Below, piece after piece: positions 47,320-55,432 of a stretch of 64,000 nt of DNA. The DNA is from Clostridium pascui (GTDB taxonomy: Bacteria; Bacillota; Clostridia; Clostridiales; Clostridiaceae): the NCBI RefSeq assembly GCF_016908015.1, contig NZ_JAFBDB010000002.1, positions 434,001 to 498,000 on the forward strand, written 5' to 3'. The notes below the pieces were generated by a model. It saw only the letters and a list, made by a program, of their open reading frames with translations. It searched no databases and had not been told where the DNA came from. Within the stretch, counting starts at the first letter, position 1. Every line of letters begins with the position of its first letter. The position numbers and the translations under genes were made by a program.

Positions 47320-47389
47320 ATAAGTGCCACTCATGTGGCAAGTGGCAAGTGAACAACACTTGCCACTTGCCATGTGGGTGGCACTTATT
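47319..47389. repeat. 33-bp inverted repeat after the YjiH gene
   Basis: Arms 47319-47351 and 47357-47389 match at 30 of 33 positions with a five-base loop. It overlaps the last base of the stop codon. Internally it repeats GGCAAGTGGCAAGTG. It is likely an exported-RNA hairpin or terminator without a clear T-run. Confidence 0.88.
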
Positions 47390-47755
47390 AATGTGATTTT
47401 ATTAGTTTATTGTGGTAAAATGATAAAATGGTAATGAATTAAAAAAATGCTTTGCTAGTAAGTTAATGGTTTAATAAATCACTGAATTATTTCATTGTGT
47501 TGAAAATTTGAAATATTTTATTTATTTTTGGTTGACAAAGAGGATGATTTAGCTTGATAAATTGAGAAATTAATAAAGACATTTGACGTTTTATTGACGA
47601 TAAAGTTCCCTAAAATAAGGACATATAATAGGAAAACAAAGTTAGGCTATGAAAATATAAGGAACCAATTTCCATATTATAGCAGATGTTATATAATTAA
47701 GGATAATGAAAGTGTAAAGTCACAATAATATTTTTATTTTTTAAAAAATTCACAA
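47390..47755. other. Upstream region of the DapF-like gene
   Basis: There is no gene here. It contains GACGTTTTATTGACGA at 47585-47600, nearly identical to the segment upstream of ftcD at 55433, followed by a possible -10 TAAAAT at 47611-47616. This could be a second, upstream promoter for the epimerase/permease genes. Confidence 0.45.
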
Positions 47756-47788
47756 TAGACTATTATTTGACGAAGATTATGATATAAT
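47756..47788 (+). promoter_or_regulatory. Promoter of the DapF-like/permease genes with GACGAAG motif
   Basis: TAGACT (47756-47761), 21 bases and TATAAT (47783-47788). GACGAAG (47769-47775) ends seven bases before the -10. This is the same layout as the hutU and ftcD (55433) promoters. Confidence 0.55.
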
Positions 47789-47833
47789 AAATTTGTAGAA
47801 CATGAGGTTAAGATTTGAAGGGAGGGGACAGGC

Positions 47834-48676
47834 ATAAAGCTAAATTTTATAAAAATAAGTCCAGTAGAAAATATGACGGTGTTTATAAAAGACAGCCTGC
47901 CTAGAAAAATACATAAGGATGTAGCAAAGGAAATAATGCAGTATGGCAATGTCTATGCAGAACAAGTTGGATTTATTGAAACACCAGTTACAGAAGAAGG
48001 CAAGAAAAGGGAAACTTTAAGACTTCAAATGATGGGTGGAGAATTTTGTGGAAATGCAGCTAGATCCTTAGCAGCCTATATGGTATATAGCTCTTATCCA
48101 GGTTTAAATAAGTTTCAAGATAAATACTTGGTAGAATTAGAGGTATCTGGAGCAAAGGATATGGTTTTATGTGAAGTATCACCTACCCAAAAATCTAATG
48201 AATTTTATTCTAAAATTAATATGCCTTTACCACTAGGTATAGATGAAATTACATTTAATTATGAAAACGGTTCATTAAATATAAGCAAAGTAGAGCTTCC
48301 TGGTATAACTCACTTCATAGTATACAGTGATGGCATAAAGAATAAGGAAAGTTTTTTTGAAGAATTTAAATCTAAGTCTAACTTAGACAAGCTAGATGCT
48401 TTTGGAATAATGTTTTATGAACCTCATAAAAACTTTTTAGAGCCGCTAGTATATGTAAGAGAAACTGAAAGCTTATTTTGGGAAAGAAGTTGTGTGTCAG
48501 GTACTACAGCACTAGCGTATGCATTATCTTATGATAAAAAGGAAAATTTAAATATAGAAGTGAATGAGCCAGGTGGCAAACTTTTAGTTCACGTAAACTG
48601 GCATGAAGAAAAAATAAAAAGTATAAGATTGGATGGAAAAGTCACCATCGTAGCCGAGGGGACTTTACACATATAA
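47834..48676 (+). CDS. DapF-fold amino acid racemase/epimerase, possible histidine racemase
   Basis: The protein is about 280 residues if started at ATA 47834, which sits seven bases after GGAGGGG. The first ATG (47873) has no ribosome site and would remove the first beta strand (KLNFIKISPVEN), which family members keep. The diaminopimelate epimerase fold is seen, with both catalytic cysteines: Cys72 in GGEFCGNAARS and Cys220 in ERSCVSGTTALAYAL. The acceptor loops lack close DapF identity. DapF-like histidine racemases are known (for example CntK and a Fusobacterium enzyme). A YuiF-type permease gene follows after 22 bases and hutH comes next, so histidine is the likely substrate by inference. 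Confidence 0.8.
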   Translation: MKLNFIKISPVENMTVFIKDSLPRKIHKDVAKEIMQYGNVYAEQVGFIETPVTEEGKKRETLRLQMMGGEFCGNAARSLAAYMVYSSYPGLNKFQDKYLVELEVSGAKDMVLCEVSPTQKSNEFYSKINMPLPLGIDEITFNYENGSLNISKVELPGITHFIVYSDGIKNKESFFEEFKSKSNLDKLDAFGIMFYEPHKNFLEPLVYVRETESLFWERSCVSGTTALAYALSYDKKENLNIEVNEPGGKLLVHVNWHEEKIKSIRLDGKVTIVAEGTLHI

Positions 48677-48698
48677 AATTAAAAAAGGGGGAATTATT

Positions 48699-50009
48699 AT
48701 GCTATTATTAAATCCAGTTATAATATCAGTTATTATAATGGCAGCACTGTGCCTATTAAAACTCAATGTTATGCTAGCAATACTTATAGCTGCAGTAGTT
48801 GCAGGACTAGCGGCTGGAATGCCAATAGGAGAAACCATGTCAACATTAATAGGAGGTATGGGTGGAAACTCAGAAACAGCACTAAGTTATATTTTACTTG
48901 GAGCATTAGCTGTTGCAATTAATAAGACAGGTCTTGCTACAATACTTGCAAAGAAAATTGCAAAGATAGTTAAGGGAAAAGCCATAGTGTTTACACTACT
49001 TATTGCATTTGTGGCTTGTTTCTCACAAAATCTTATCCCAGTACACATTGCATTTATACCAATTTTAATACCGCCACTAATTCCTATAATGAATAAGATG
49101 AAAATAGATAGAAGAGCAGTAGCTTGTGCATTGACCTTTGGTCTTAAGGCACCATATGTAACATTACCAGTAGGATTTGGACTTATATTCCACAACATTA
49201 TAAGAGACCAAATGATACAAAATGGAGTTAATGTAACTACTAGTGATGTTGCAGGAGTAATGTGGATAGGCGGATTAAGCATGGTTGTAGGTTTATTCCT
49301 TGCAGTATTCATATTCTATAGAAAACCAAGAGAATATAGAGAAATGATGATGAATGAGGCTGATGAAGCAGCAGCAGCAATGGATGAAAAGATGACAAGC
49401 AAACACTGGTTAGCATTACTTGGAGCAGTAGCTGCATTTATAGTTCAGCTTAAGACAGGATCTCTTCCACTTGGAGCATTAGCAGGTTTAATAATTATGG
49501 TATTAACAAGATCTATAGTATGGAAAGATGTAGATTCACTTATGGATGGCGGAATGAAACTTATGGGATTCATAGCTTTCGTAATGCTTGTAGCAGCAGG
49601 ATATGGTAACGTTTTAAGAGAAACAGGAGCTGTAGAAGCACTAGTTAATGTTACAGCAGGTATGGTTGGAGGAAAATTTGGTGGAGCGTTCTTGATGCTC
49701 TTAGTTGGATTAGTTGTGACTATGGGAATAGGAACATCCTTTGGAACTATTCCAATTATAGCAGCTATATACTGTCCACTTGGATTAAAGCTTGGAATGA
49801 GTCCAGCTTCAATCATACTTTTATTAGGTGTAGCAGGAGCACTTGGAGATGCAGGATCACCAGCTTCTGATAGTACACTTGGACCTACATCTGGATTATC
49901 TGTAGATGGACAGCATGATCATATTTGGGATACTTGTGTACCAACATTTATATTTTATGATATACCACTATTCATAGCAGGATTAATTGGTGCTACGATG
50001 TTAGGATAA
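48699..50009 (+). CDS. YuiF-type Na+/H+ antiporter family permease (putative histidine permease)
   Basis: The 436-residue carrier has about eleven to twelve helices and resembles the Na+/H+ antiporter (NhaC-like) family member YuiF. YuiF is annotated in Bacillus as a putative histidine permease; that role is not proven. Characteristic stretches are GGMGGNSETALSYILLGALAVAI, CFSQNLIPVHIAFIPILIPPL and GDAGSPASDSTLGPTSGLSVDGQHDHIWDTC. It lies between the racemase-like gene (22 bases upstream) and hutH, so uptake of D- or L-histidine is plausible. AAAGGGGG precedes the ATG. Confidence 0.82.
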   Translation: MLLLNPVIISVIIMAALCLLKLNVMLAILIAAVVAGLAAGMPIGETMSTLIGGMGGNSETALSYILLGALAVAINKTGLATILAKKIAKIVKGKAIVFTLLIAFVACFSQNLIPVHIAFIPILIPPLIPIMNKMKIDRRAVACALTFGLKAPYVTLPVGFGLIFHNIIRDQMIQNGVNVTTSDVAGVMWIGGLSMVVGLFLAVFIFYRKPREYREMMMNEADEAAAAMDEKMTSKHWLALLGAVAAFIVQLKTGSLPLGALAGLIIMVLTRSIVWKDVDSLMDGGMKLMGFIAFVMLVAAGYGNVLRETGAVEALVNVTAGMVGGKFGGAFLMLLVGLVVTMGIGTSFGTIPIIAAIYCPLGLKLGMSPASIILLLGVAGALGDAGSPASDSTLGPTSGLSVDGQHDHIWDTCVPTFIFYDIPLFIAGLIGATMLG

Positions 50010-50027
50010 TAAATTATAAATTAGGTT

Positions 50028-50051
50028 GAAATTCAGCTTTAGCTGAATTTC
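50028..50051 (+). terminator. Hairpin after the permease gene
   Basis: Perfect 11-base arms (50028-50038 and 50041-50051) with a two-base loop. The downstream T content is low, so hutH may be partly read through. Confidence 0.6.
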
Positions 50052-50127
50052 TTCCATAATTATGACAATATGGACAACAATAGTTTGAAATTAACATAAA
50101 TACATAACTGAAAGGGAGGAACTTAAA

Positions 50128-51672
50128 ATGAGAGAAATAAGAGAAGTAATATTAAATGGAAATGACTTAACTTTAGAGGAAGTAGTAGCTGTAGCAAGAT
50201 ATGGTGCTAAAGTTTCTTTAAGTGAGGAAGCTAAAAATAGTGTATTAGAATCAAGAAAGATTATTGATGATATAGTTGAAAATGAAAGAGTAGTGTATGG
50301 AGTAACTACAGGATTTGGTGAGTTTTGTAATGTAAGTATATCAAAAGAAGATTGTAAAACATTACAAGAAAATCTTATTCGTTCACATGCTTGTGGGTAT
50401 GGACCAGCATTCTCTACAGATATAGTGAGAACTATAATGCTAACAAGAGCAAATGCATTAGCGAAGGGATATTCAGGAATAAGAATAGGAACATTAAATA
50501 CATTAATATCAATGCTAAATGCAGGAGTACATCCACAAATACCTGAAAAGGGATCTCTTGGAGCATCAGGAGATTTAGCACCACTTGCTCATATGGTTTT
50601 ACCAATGCTTGGACTTGGTGAAGCTGAATATAAGGGAGAAGTAATGACAGGCTCTGAGGCTATGGAGAAAGCAGGTGTTCAAGTTATTGAATTAGATGCT
50701 AAAGAAGGACTAGCTTTAATAAATGGAACTCAAGTTTTAACATCAACAGGAGCATTAGCAACATATGATGCAATTGAACTTTTAAAAGTTAGTGATATAG
50801 TAGCAGCTCTTTCAATGGAAGCATTAAGAGGTATTACAGATGCGTTTGACCCTAGAACTCATGTAATAAGAGCTCACGAAGGACAAATGGCTACAGCAAG
50901 AAATATATTAAAATTAGTTGAAGGAAGTACTTATGTAACAAGACAAGGAGAACTTAGGGTTCAAGATGCTTACTCCATAAGATGTGTACCTCAAATACAT
51001 GGAGCTAGCAAGGATACTATTGATTATGTTCAGAAAAAAGTTGAAATAGAAATTAACTCCGTTACAGACAATCCAATAATAACAAGAGAAGGGGATGTAA
51101 TTTCTGGAGGTAACTTCCACGGGGAGCCAATGGCACAGCCTTTTGACTTCTTAGGAATTGGAGCAGCAGAAATTGCAAACGTATCAGAAAGAAGAATTGA
51201 AAGACTTATTAACCATCAGTTAAATGATCTACCAGCATTCCTTGCAAAACATGGTGGATTAAACTCTGGATTTATGATAACTCAGTATGCAGCAGCAGCT
51301 TTAGTATCAGAAAATAAAGTTCTTGCTCACCCTGCATCAGTAGACTCCATTCCATCTTCAGCTAATCAAGAGGACTTAGTAAGCATGGGAACAATAGCTG
51401 CAAGAAAGGCAAGAGATATAATCGACAATGCTAAGAGAGTAGTAGCAACAGAAATGATGGCAGCATGCCAAGCTATAGATTTTAGAAAAGATAAAGGATT
51501 TGAATTGGGAAAAGGAACTAAAGAAGCATACAAAGTAGTAAGACAAGCTTTAAACTTCATAGAATTTGATACTGATATACAAATGTATAAAGAATTAGAT
51601 AAAGCTACAGAATTAATAAGCAGCGGAAAGTTATTAGCAGCAGTTGAAAAGGTAGTTGAATTAGAGCACTAA
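50128..51672 (+). CDS. hutH: Histidine ammonia-lyase
   Basis: The 514-residue enzyme deaminates L-histidine to urocanate, the first step of the pathway. The autocatalytic MIO triad Ala-Ser-Gly lies at 146-148 in GSLGASGDLAPLAH. The catalytic Tyr loop (VVYGVTTGFGEF) and QDAYSIRCVPQIHG and GNFHGEPMAQPFDFL are intact. AAGGGAGG precedes the ATG. It is encoded after the permease and racemase-like genes and away from hutU and hutI. A strong terminator follows. Confidence 0.97.
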   Translation: MREIREVILNGNDLTLEEVVAVARYGAKVSLSEEAKNSVLESRKIIDDIVENERVVYGVTTGFGEFCNVSISKEDCKTLQENLIRSHACGYGPAFSTDIVRTIMLTRANALAKGYSGIRIGTLNTLISMLNAGVHPQIPEKGSLGASGDLAPLAHMVLPMLGLGEAEYKGEVMTGSEAMEKAGVQVIELDAKEGLALINGTQVLTSTGALATYDAIELLKVSDIVAALSMEALRGITDAFDPRTHVIRAHEGQMATARNILKLVEGSTYVTRQGELRVQDAYSIRCVPQIHGASKDTIDYVQKKVEIEINSVTDNPIITREGDVISGGNFHGEPMAQPFDFLGIGAAEIANVSERRIERLINHQLNDLPAFLAKHGGLNSGFMITQYAAAALVSENKVLAHPASVDSIPSSANQEDLVSMGTIAARKARDIIDNAKRVVATEMMAACQAIDFRKDKGFELGKGTKEAYKVVRQALNFIEFDTDIQMYKELDKATELISSGKLLAAVEKVVELEH

Positions 51673-51678
51673 AAGAAG

Positions 51679-51714
51679 AGCCATCTCACCATTAATAGTG
51701 AGATGGCTTTTTAT
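51679..51714 (+). terminator. hutH terminator
   Basis: Perfect 11-base arms (51679-51689 and 51698-51708), eight-base loop, then TTTTATC. Confidence 0.88.
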
Positions 51715-51754
51715 CATATAACAATAACTAAGGCATACCTAAATTTTACTTTAT

Positions 51755-51809
51755 AAAAACAGAAGTATGCATGGATTTATATAAAATCTATGCATACTTC
51801 TGTTTTTTA
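51755..51809. terminator. Bidirectional terminator
   Basis: 24-base arms (51755-51778 and 51784-51807) with one mismatch; A-run on the left and T-run on the right. It separates convergent hutH and the amidohydrolase gene. Confidence 0.88.
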
Positions 51810-51828
51810 TAGAAGACTCTATTATGTT

Positions 51829-53118
51829 TTAATCAACAAATAATTTAGATAATAAATTCTTAAGAGGGGCCTCAATGTCCTTGTCCATATTCATAGTAAG
51901 TAGATCTCCATCTTTAACTACAATCTTCGAACTTACAAATACATCACATACTAATCCGTCTTTATTAGTTATTTTTATATCACAAAAATGTCCGTTATCA
52001 AGTGTTCCAATATATCCTTGATTAAATTTAAATGGTGTCTTACCTAAAGCATTAATTGTTTCCGGATTAACATCTATAAACTTACTTTTTAAAAAGTTAC
52101 GTTCACCAGTTACGGATAAATCGTCGTTACTAGCTTCTCCATCTGTTCCTAGGTATAGTGGAATGTTCATTTCTAAGAATTTCTCTAAATTAGCTTCTCC
52201 GGCTTTTACCCTTTCATTCATTCTTGGATTTAACACAACGTTCATGTTATACTTTTCAATAACTTCGTATTCTTCATCATCGAGCCATATGCAATCGGAT
52301 AAAATTACATGTTCAAGACTTTTAACTTCTTTATTTTTAAGCAAAGATTCTAAAAATTTTAGTGGACGCATACCGTATAACTCAAGAGATAAATCTACAT
52401 CTCCTTTATCTTCCGATAGGTGAAACTGAATATACTTTCCATTCTCAAAAGCTAAGTTAATTCCTTTTACTATAGCTTCTTTTGTAGAAGCATGTATGCT
52501 ATGAAGTGAAGGAGCAACTATTATATCCTTGTGGCACATTTCTCCAAATAACATATAAAAATTCATTTCTGCTTCATCTGGCGTTTCAAAGTAGCTCTTT
52601 TGAGAATACTTTTTTGCTTCATAGGCATTTTCAGTTAGTATATCATAGTTCATTCTACCAAAATAAAGTCTAATACCTGTATCTTTTGCTGCTCTTAATA
52701 CTTCTTTATCTAAACTGTTACCTTTATTGCCATGGCAATAAAATGATACCATAACAGATGTAACCCCTAGTGTAAGCATGCGAGAAAATGCCCTCAAACA
52801 TCCGTAATATATATGTTCAGGTTGTAACTTTACGCTGTATTTATATATTGTATTGCGACACCAAGTTCCTAGATCCCAAGATTTATCTACAATATCTGTG
52901 TATATGGATTGTTCAGGATGAGAATGAGCATTAAAATCTCCAGCTTCTATTATATATTCATTTGAATAATCATACACCTTTCCTGGAAATTCACCTTCAA
53001 AAATTTCATTTAACTTAATTTCATCAATTAAACCTGTATTTAGATTTGAAATAATATAACCTGGATGCACCTCCTTATCTTTTTTAATATTTCCTTTAAT
53101 AAGAATTCTTTCTTCCAT
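51829..53118 (-). CDS. Amidohydrolase, ATZ/TRZ-like deaminase family
   Basis: The 429-residue metal-dependent hydrolase has the HxH ligand pair in EAGDFNAHSHPEQ. The helix LQPEHIYYGCLRAFSRMLTLGVTSV is typical of ATZ/TRZ deaminases. Another His lies in YIQFHLSED, and the acidic ligand in YLGTDGEASNDDLS resembles the GTDG-AS-N-DL motif of SAH/MTA, guanine and triazine deaminases. It does not carry the sequence expected of HutF. Its place between hutH and gltS copy 5 suggests an imidazole- or amidine-type substrate from the histidine route, but that is inference. GAGGG precedes the ATG. Confidence 0.8.
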   Translation of the reverse strand: MEERILIKGNIKKDKEVHPGYIISNLNTGLIDEIKLNEIFEGEFPGKVYDYSNEYIIEAGDFNAHSHPEQSIYTDIVDKSWDLGTWCRNTIYKYSVKLQPEHIYYGCLRAFSRMLTLGVTSVMVSFYCHGNKGNSLDKEVLRAAKDTGIRLYFGRMNYDILTENAYEAKKYSQKSYFETPDEAEMNFYMLFGEMCHKDIIVAPSLHSIHASTKEAIVKGINLAFENGKYIQFHLSEDKGDVDLSLELYGMRPLKFLESLLKNKEVKSLEHVILSDCIWLDDEEYEVIEKYNMNVVLNPRMNERVKAGEANLEKFLEMNIPLYLGTDGEASNDDLSVTGERNFLKSKFIDVNPETINALGKTPFKFNQGYIGTLDNGHFCDIKITNKDGLVCDVFVSSKIVVKDGDLLTMNMDKDIEAPLKNLLSKLFVD

Positions 53119-53263
53119 AGTTACCCTCTTTTCTATTTATATTAGTTATTATCAGTATTCTGCAAAAAAACTAGTATTCCTTTTAAAAATGCCAATGGTT
53201 TTTAAAAACTTACAATTGATTAGTTTTTAGTTTGTATATGTAGTAAATAGCAAGTAAAAATAG

Positions 53264-53291
53264 GCAAAATTTGCAGTGCGGCAAATTTTGC
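53264..53291. promoter_or_regulatory. Paired upstream activator site of gltS paralogue 5
   Basis: GCAAAATTTGC (53264-53274) and its exact reverse complement GCAAATTTTGC (53281-53291) lie 17 bases apart, each also near-palindromic and followed by AGTG. They are 56-83 bases upstream of the -24 element, the usual place for an NtrC-type activator enhancer. Confidence 0.6.
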
Positions 53292-53346
53292 AGTGTACAC
53301 AAAGTGAAAATATTGAGAAAAGATAGAAAATTGAGTCAAGTTTATT

Positions 53347-53361
53347 TGGCATGGATTTTGC
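53347..53361 (+). promoter_or_regulatory. Sigma-54 (-24/-12) promoter of gltS paralogue 5
   Basis: TTGGCATGGATTTTGC matches the consensus TGGCACNNNNNTTGC, with the invariant GG (53348-53349) and GC (53360-53361) exactly ten bases apart. It lies 44 bases before the start codon. Confidence 0.8.
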
Positions 53362-53405
53362 TTTTATAAATTAGTGAAATAATAAATATGTTAGGAGGTA
53401 TTTTT

Positions 53406-54635
53406 ATGAAAATTGAAATGGTAAAAGGTATCTTGACATTCAAGATGGACATGATTGCTACATTAACCATTGCACTACTGTTATTATTTTTAGGGTATTA
53501 TTTAAGAAAGAAGGTTAAATTCTTTGAAAGATTTTGTATTCCAGCACCAGTTATTGGTGGCCTAACATTTTCACTATTAGCTTTAGTTTTAAAACAAGCT
53601 AATGTAATTACAATTAGTATGGATACAACTTTTCAGTCACCATTTATGATTGCATTCTTTACAACCGTAGGACTAGGTGGAAGTTTTGCATTAGTTAAAA
53701 AAGGAGGAAAACCTTTAATAATTTACTGGATACTTTGTAGTATACTTGCAGTTGCTCAAAATGCTATAGGAGTTATCTCAGCTAAAGTGGTAGGAATTCA
53801 TCCATTACTTGGAGTAATGATGGGCGCTGTATCTATGGAAGGAGGTCATGGTGCAGCAGCAGCTTTTGGACCTACAGCAGAATCTTTAGGAGTTGCAGGA
53901 GCAACTACTGTAGCAGTAGCAGCAGCAACCTTTGGCCTTATATCTGGAGGACTTATTGGTGGACCTATAGCAAGATATCTTATAGACAAATATAAGTTAA
54001 AACCTACAGAAGTAGAAGAATTTTCAGGAGAATCATATAGAGAAGCAGCAGGTATAGCTTCAGCTTCAAATGTTACTTCTCATGGATTCTTAGTTCAATT
54101 AGCAGTAATTACAGTTTGTATGACTATAGGGGCTGTAGTATGTGCATTCATAGCTAAAACAGGAACAGTACTTCCAGGATATGTAGGTGCAATGTTTACA
54201 GCAGTTGCATTTAGAAATTTAAATGATAAGTTCAAATTTATGAAACTTGATCACTATATTATAGATTTAGTAGGAGATGTTTCTCTTGGAATATTCTTAT
54301 CAATGGCTCTAATGTCACTAAAGTTATGGGAACTTTCAAATCTTGCAGGACCAATGCTTATAGTTGTAATTATACAAGTGATATTTATAACTTTATATAC
54401 AATATTTGTAGTATTTAGAGCATTAGGGAAAGATTTTGATGCAGCGGTTATGGCATCAGGAATGGCAGGACACGGTCTTGGAGCGACTCCAAATGCTATA
54501 GCAAACATGGGAGCTGTTACAGAAAAATACGGCCCATCCACTAAGGCATTCTTAATAGTACCTTTAGTTGGAGCGTTTTTAATAGACCTAGTAGGAATAC
54601 CAAATATCGTATGGTTCATTAACTTCTTTAAATAA
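53406..54635 (+). CDS. gltS: Sodium/glutamate symporter GltS, paralogue 5
   Basis: The 409-residue GltS is divergent from the four minus-strand copies. It has an N-terminal extension (KIEMVKGILTFKMDM), MEGGHGAAAAFGPTAES instead of TGGHGTG, and GMAGHGLGATPNAIANMGAV. Substrate range may therefore differ, although glutamate is the family ligand. I chose ATG at 53406 after AGGAGG; an upstream ATG at 53388 precedes that box. It is the only gene here with a sigma-54 promoter and activator pair. A roughly 800-base gene-free region follows. Confidence 0.92.
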   Translation: MKIEMVKGILTFKMDMIATLTIALLLLFLGYYLRKKVKFFERFCIPAPVIGGLTFSLLALVLKQANVITISMDTTFQSPFMIAFFTTVGLGGSFALVKKGGKPLIIYWILCSILAVAQNAIGVISAKVVGIHPLLGVMMGAVSMEGGHGAAAAFGPTAESLGVAGATTVAVAAATFGLISGGLIGGPIARYLIDKYKLKPTEVEEFSGESYREAAGIASASNVTSHGFLVQLAVITVCMTIGAVVCAFIAKTGTVLPGYVGAMFTAVAFRNLNDKFKFMKLDHYIIDLVGDVSLGIFLSMALMSLKLWELSNLAGPMLIVVIIQVIFITLYTIFVVFRALGKDFDAAVMASGMAGHGLGATPNAIANMGAVTEKYGPSTKAFLIVPLVGAFLIDLVGIPNIVWFINFFK

Positions 54636-54648
54636 ATCATATTTTGCA

Positions 54649-54869
54649 TAATGTTGAATCTCCTGTATGGGATCTGCATCTAGGAAAGCGGTTCGCTGTG
54701 CAAAGAAGCTCTAATATTTCTAAATTCAAATCACCTAAACTTTTTAAACTCACTATCGTTCAGACAGTAAAAAGTTCTTGACGGTGATTTGAATTCATAA
54801 ATAAAGAGCTTCTAATCGCTTATTCAATGCTTTCTACAATGCAAATCCCACACTATATGTTCAACATTA
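54649..54869. repeat. 221-bp long imperfect hairpin element (MITE-like)
   Basis: The ends TAATGTTGAA/TTCAACATTA are complementary. Pairing continues inward through GGGATCTGCAT/ATGCAAATCCC, AAGAAGCTC/GAGCTTCT and AATTCAAATCACC/GGTGATTTGAATT to an inner AACTTTTT/AAAAAGTT stem. No protein is encoded. Its right end recurs at 55178-55207 and 12743-12772. Confidence 0.7.
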
Positions 54870-55207
54870 AGAAAATCATCTAAACCTGATAAAGGAGGAA
54901 ATTTAGTAAACTGAATTTCTGCAACTATACTAATTTATGGGAATTTACGCTAAGTGAAATTCCTTCCTTCAGCAGTTTACATGAATACATTTTTAATGCT
55001 CACAGAGTATAGAATTTTCAGCGAAGAAGAGATTGAATAAACTTTAGAACAGCTTTATTTATAAATTTAAAATACCGTTAAGAGACTCCCGTTATTTGAG
55101 TGATAGCGAGTTTAGGAGTCTTAGGAATTTTAAATTTATAAATATTAGCTGCCCTTAGCGAAATGAACGTCTTCCTAAATGCAAATCCTATACGGTAGGT
55201 TCAACAT
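54870..55207. repeat. Second inverted-repeat block
   Basis: It contains the stem GGAGGAAATTT/AAATTCCTTCC with GTAAACTG/CAGTTTAC around it. A larger stem at about 55050-55151 (CAGCTTTATTTATAAATTTAAAAT against its near complement) is also present. It ends with the element end TGCAAATCCTATACGGTAGG. No gene is seen. It looks like a degenerate copy of the neighbouring element. Confidence 0.6.
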
Positions 55208-55229
55208 AAAAATGTTTCGCATTTTTTAT

Positions 55230-55313
55230 CGTCTATAAAATAATACAAAAATTTTAAATTGTTTGAATATATTATAAAAATTAGACGTTTTATTGATGAA
55301 ACAGTGATATAAT
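55230..55313 (+). promoter_or_regulatory. ftcD copy 2 promoter with GATGAAA/GACGTTTTA motif
   Basis: CGTCTATAAA (55230-55239), TAGACG (55282-55287), 20 bases and TATAAT (55308-55313). The spacing is identical to the hutU promoter. GATGAAA ends six bases before the -10. Confidence 0.6.
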
Positions 55314-55432
55314 TTAAGTGTAAGGTAAATAAAACCACGACAGCACAGCTCTTAGATACATATTATAAATCATTAAAGAGCTACACTATAAAAATAAAAT
55401 AACATTTTTCATAAATTAAGGAGGAGTTACTT

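Noticed and set aside
47531-47537. TTGACA as a -35 element upstream of the DapF-like gene
   Set aside because: No TATAAT-like hexamer lies 16-18 bases downstream, and a better motif-bearing promoter lies closer to the gene.
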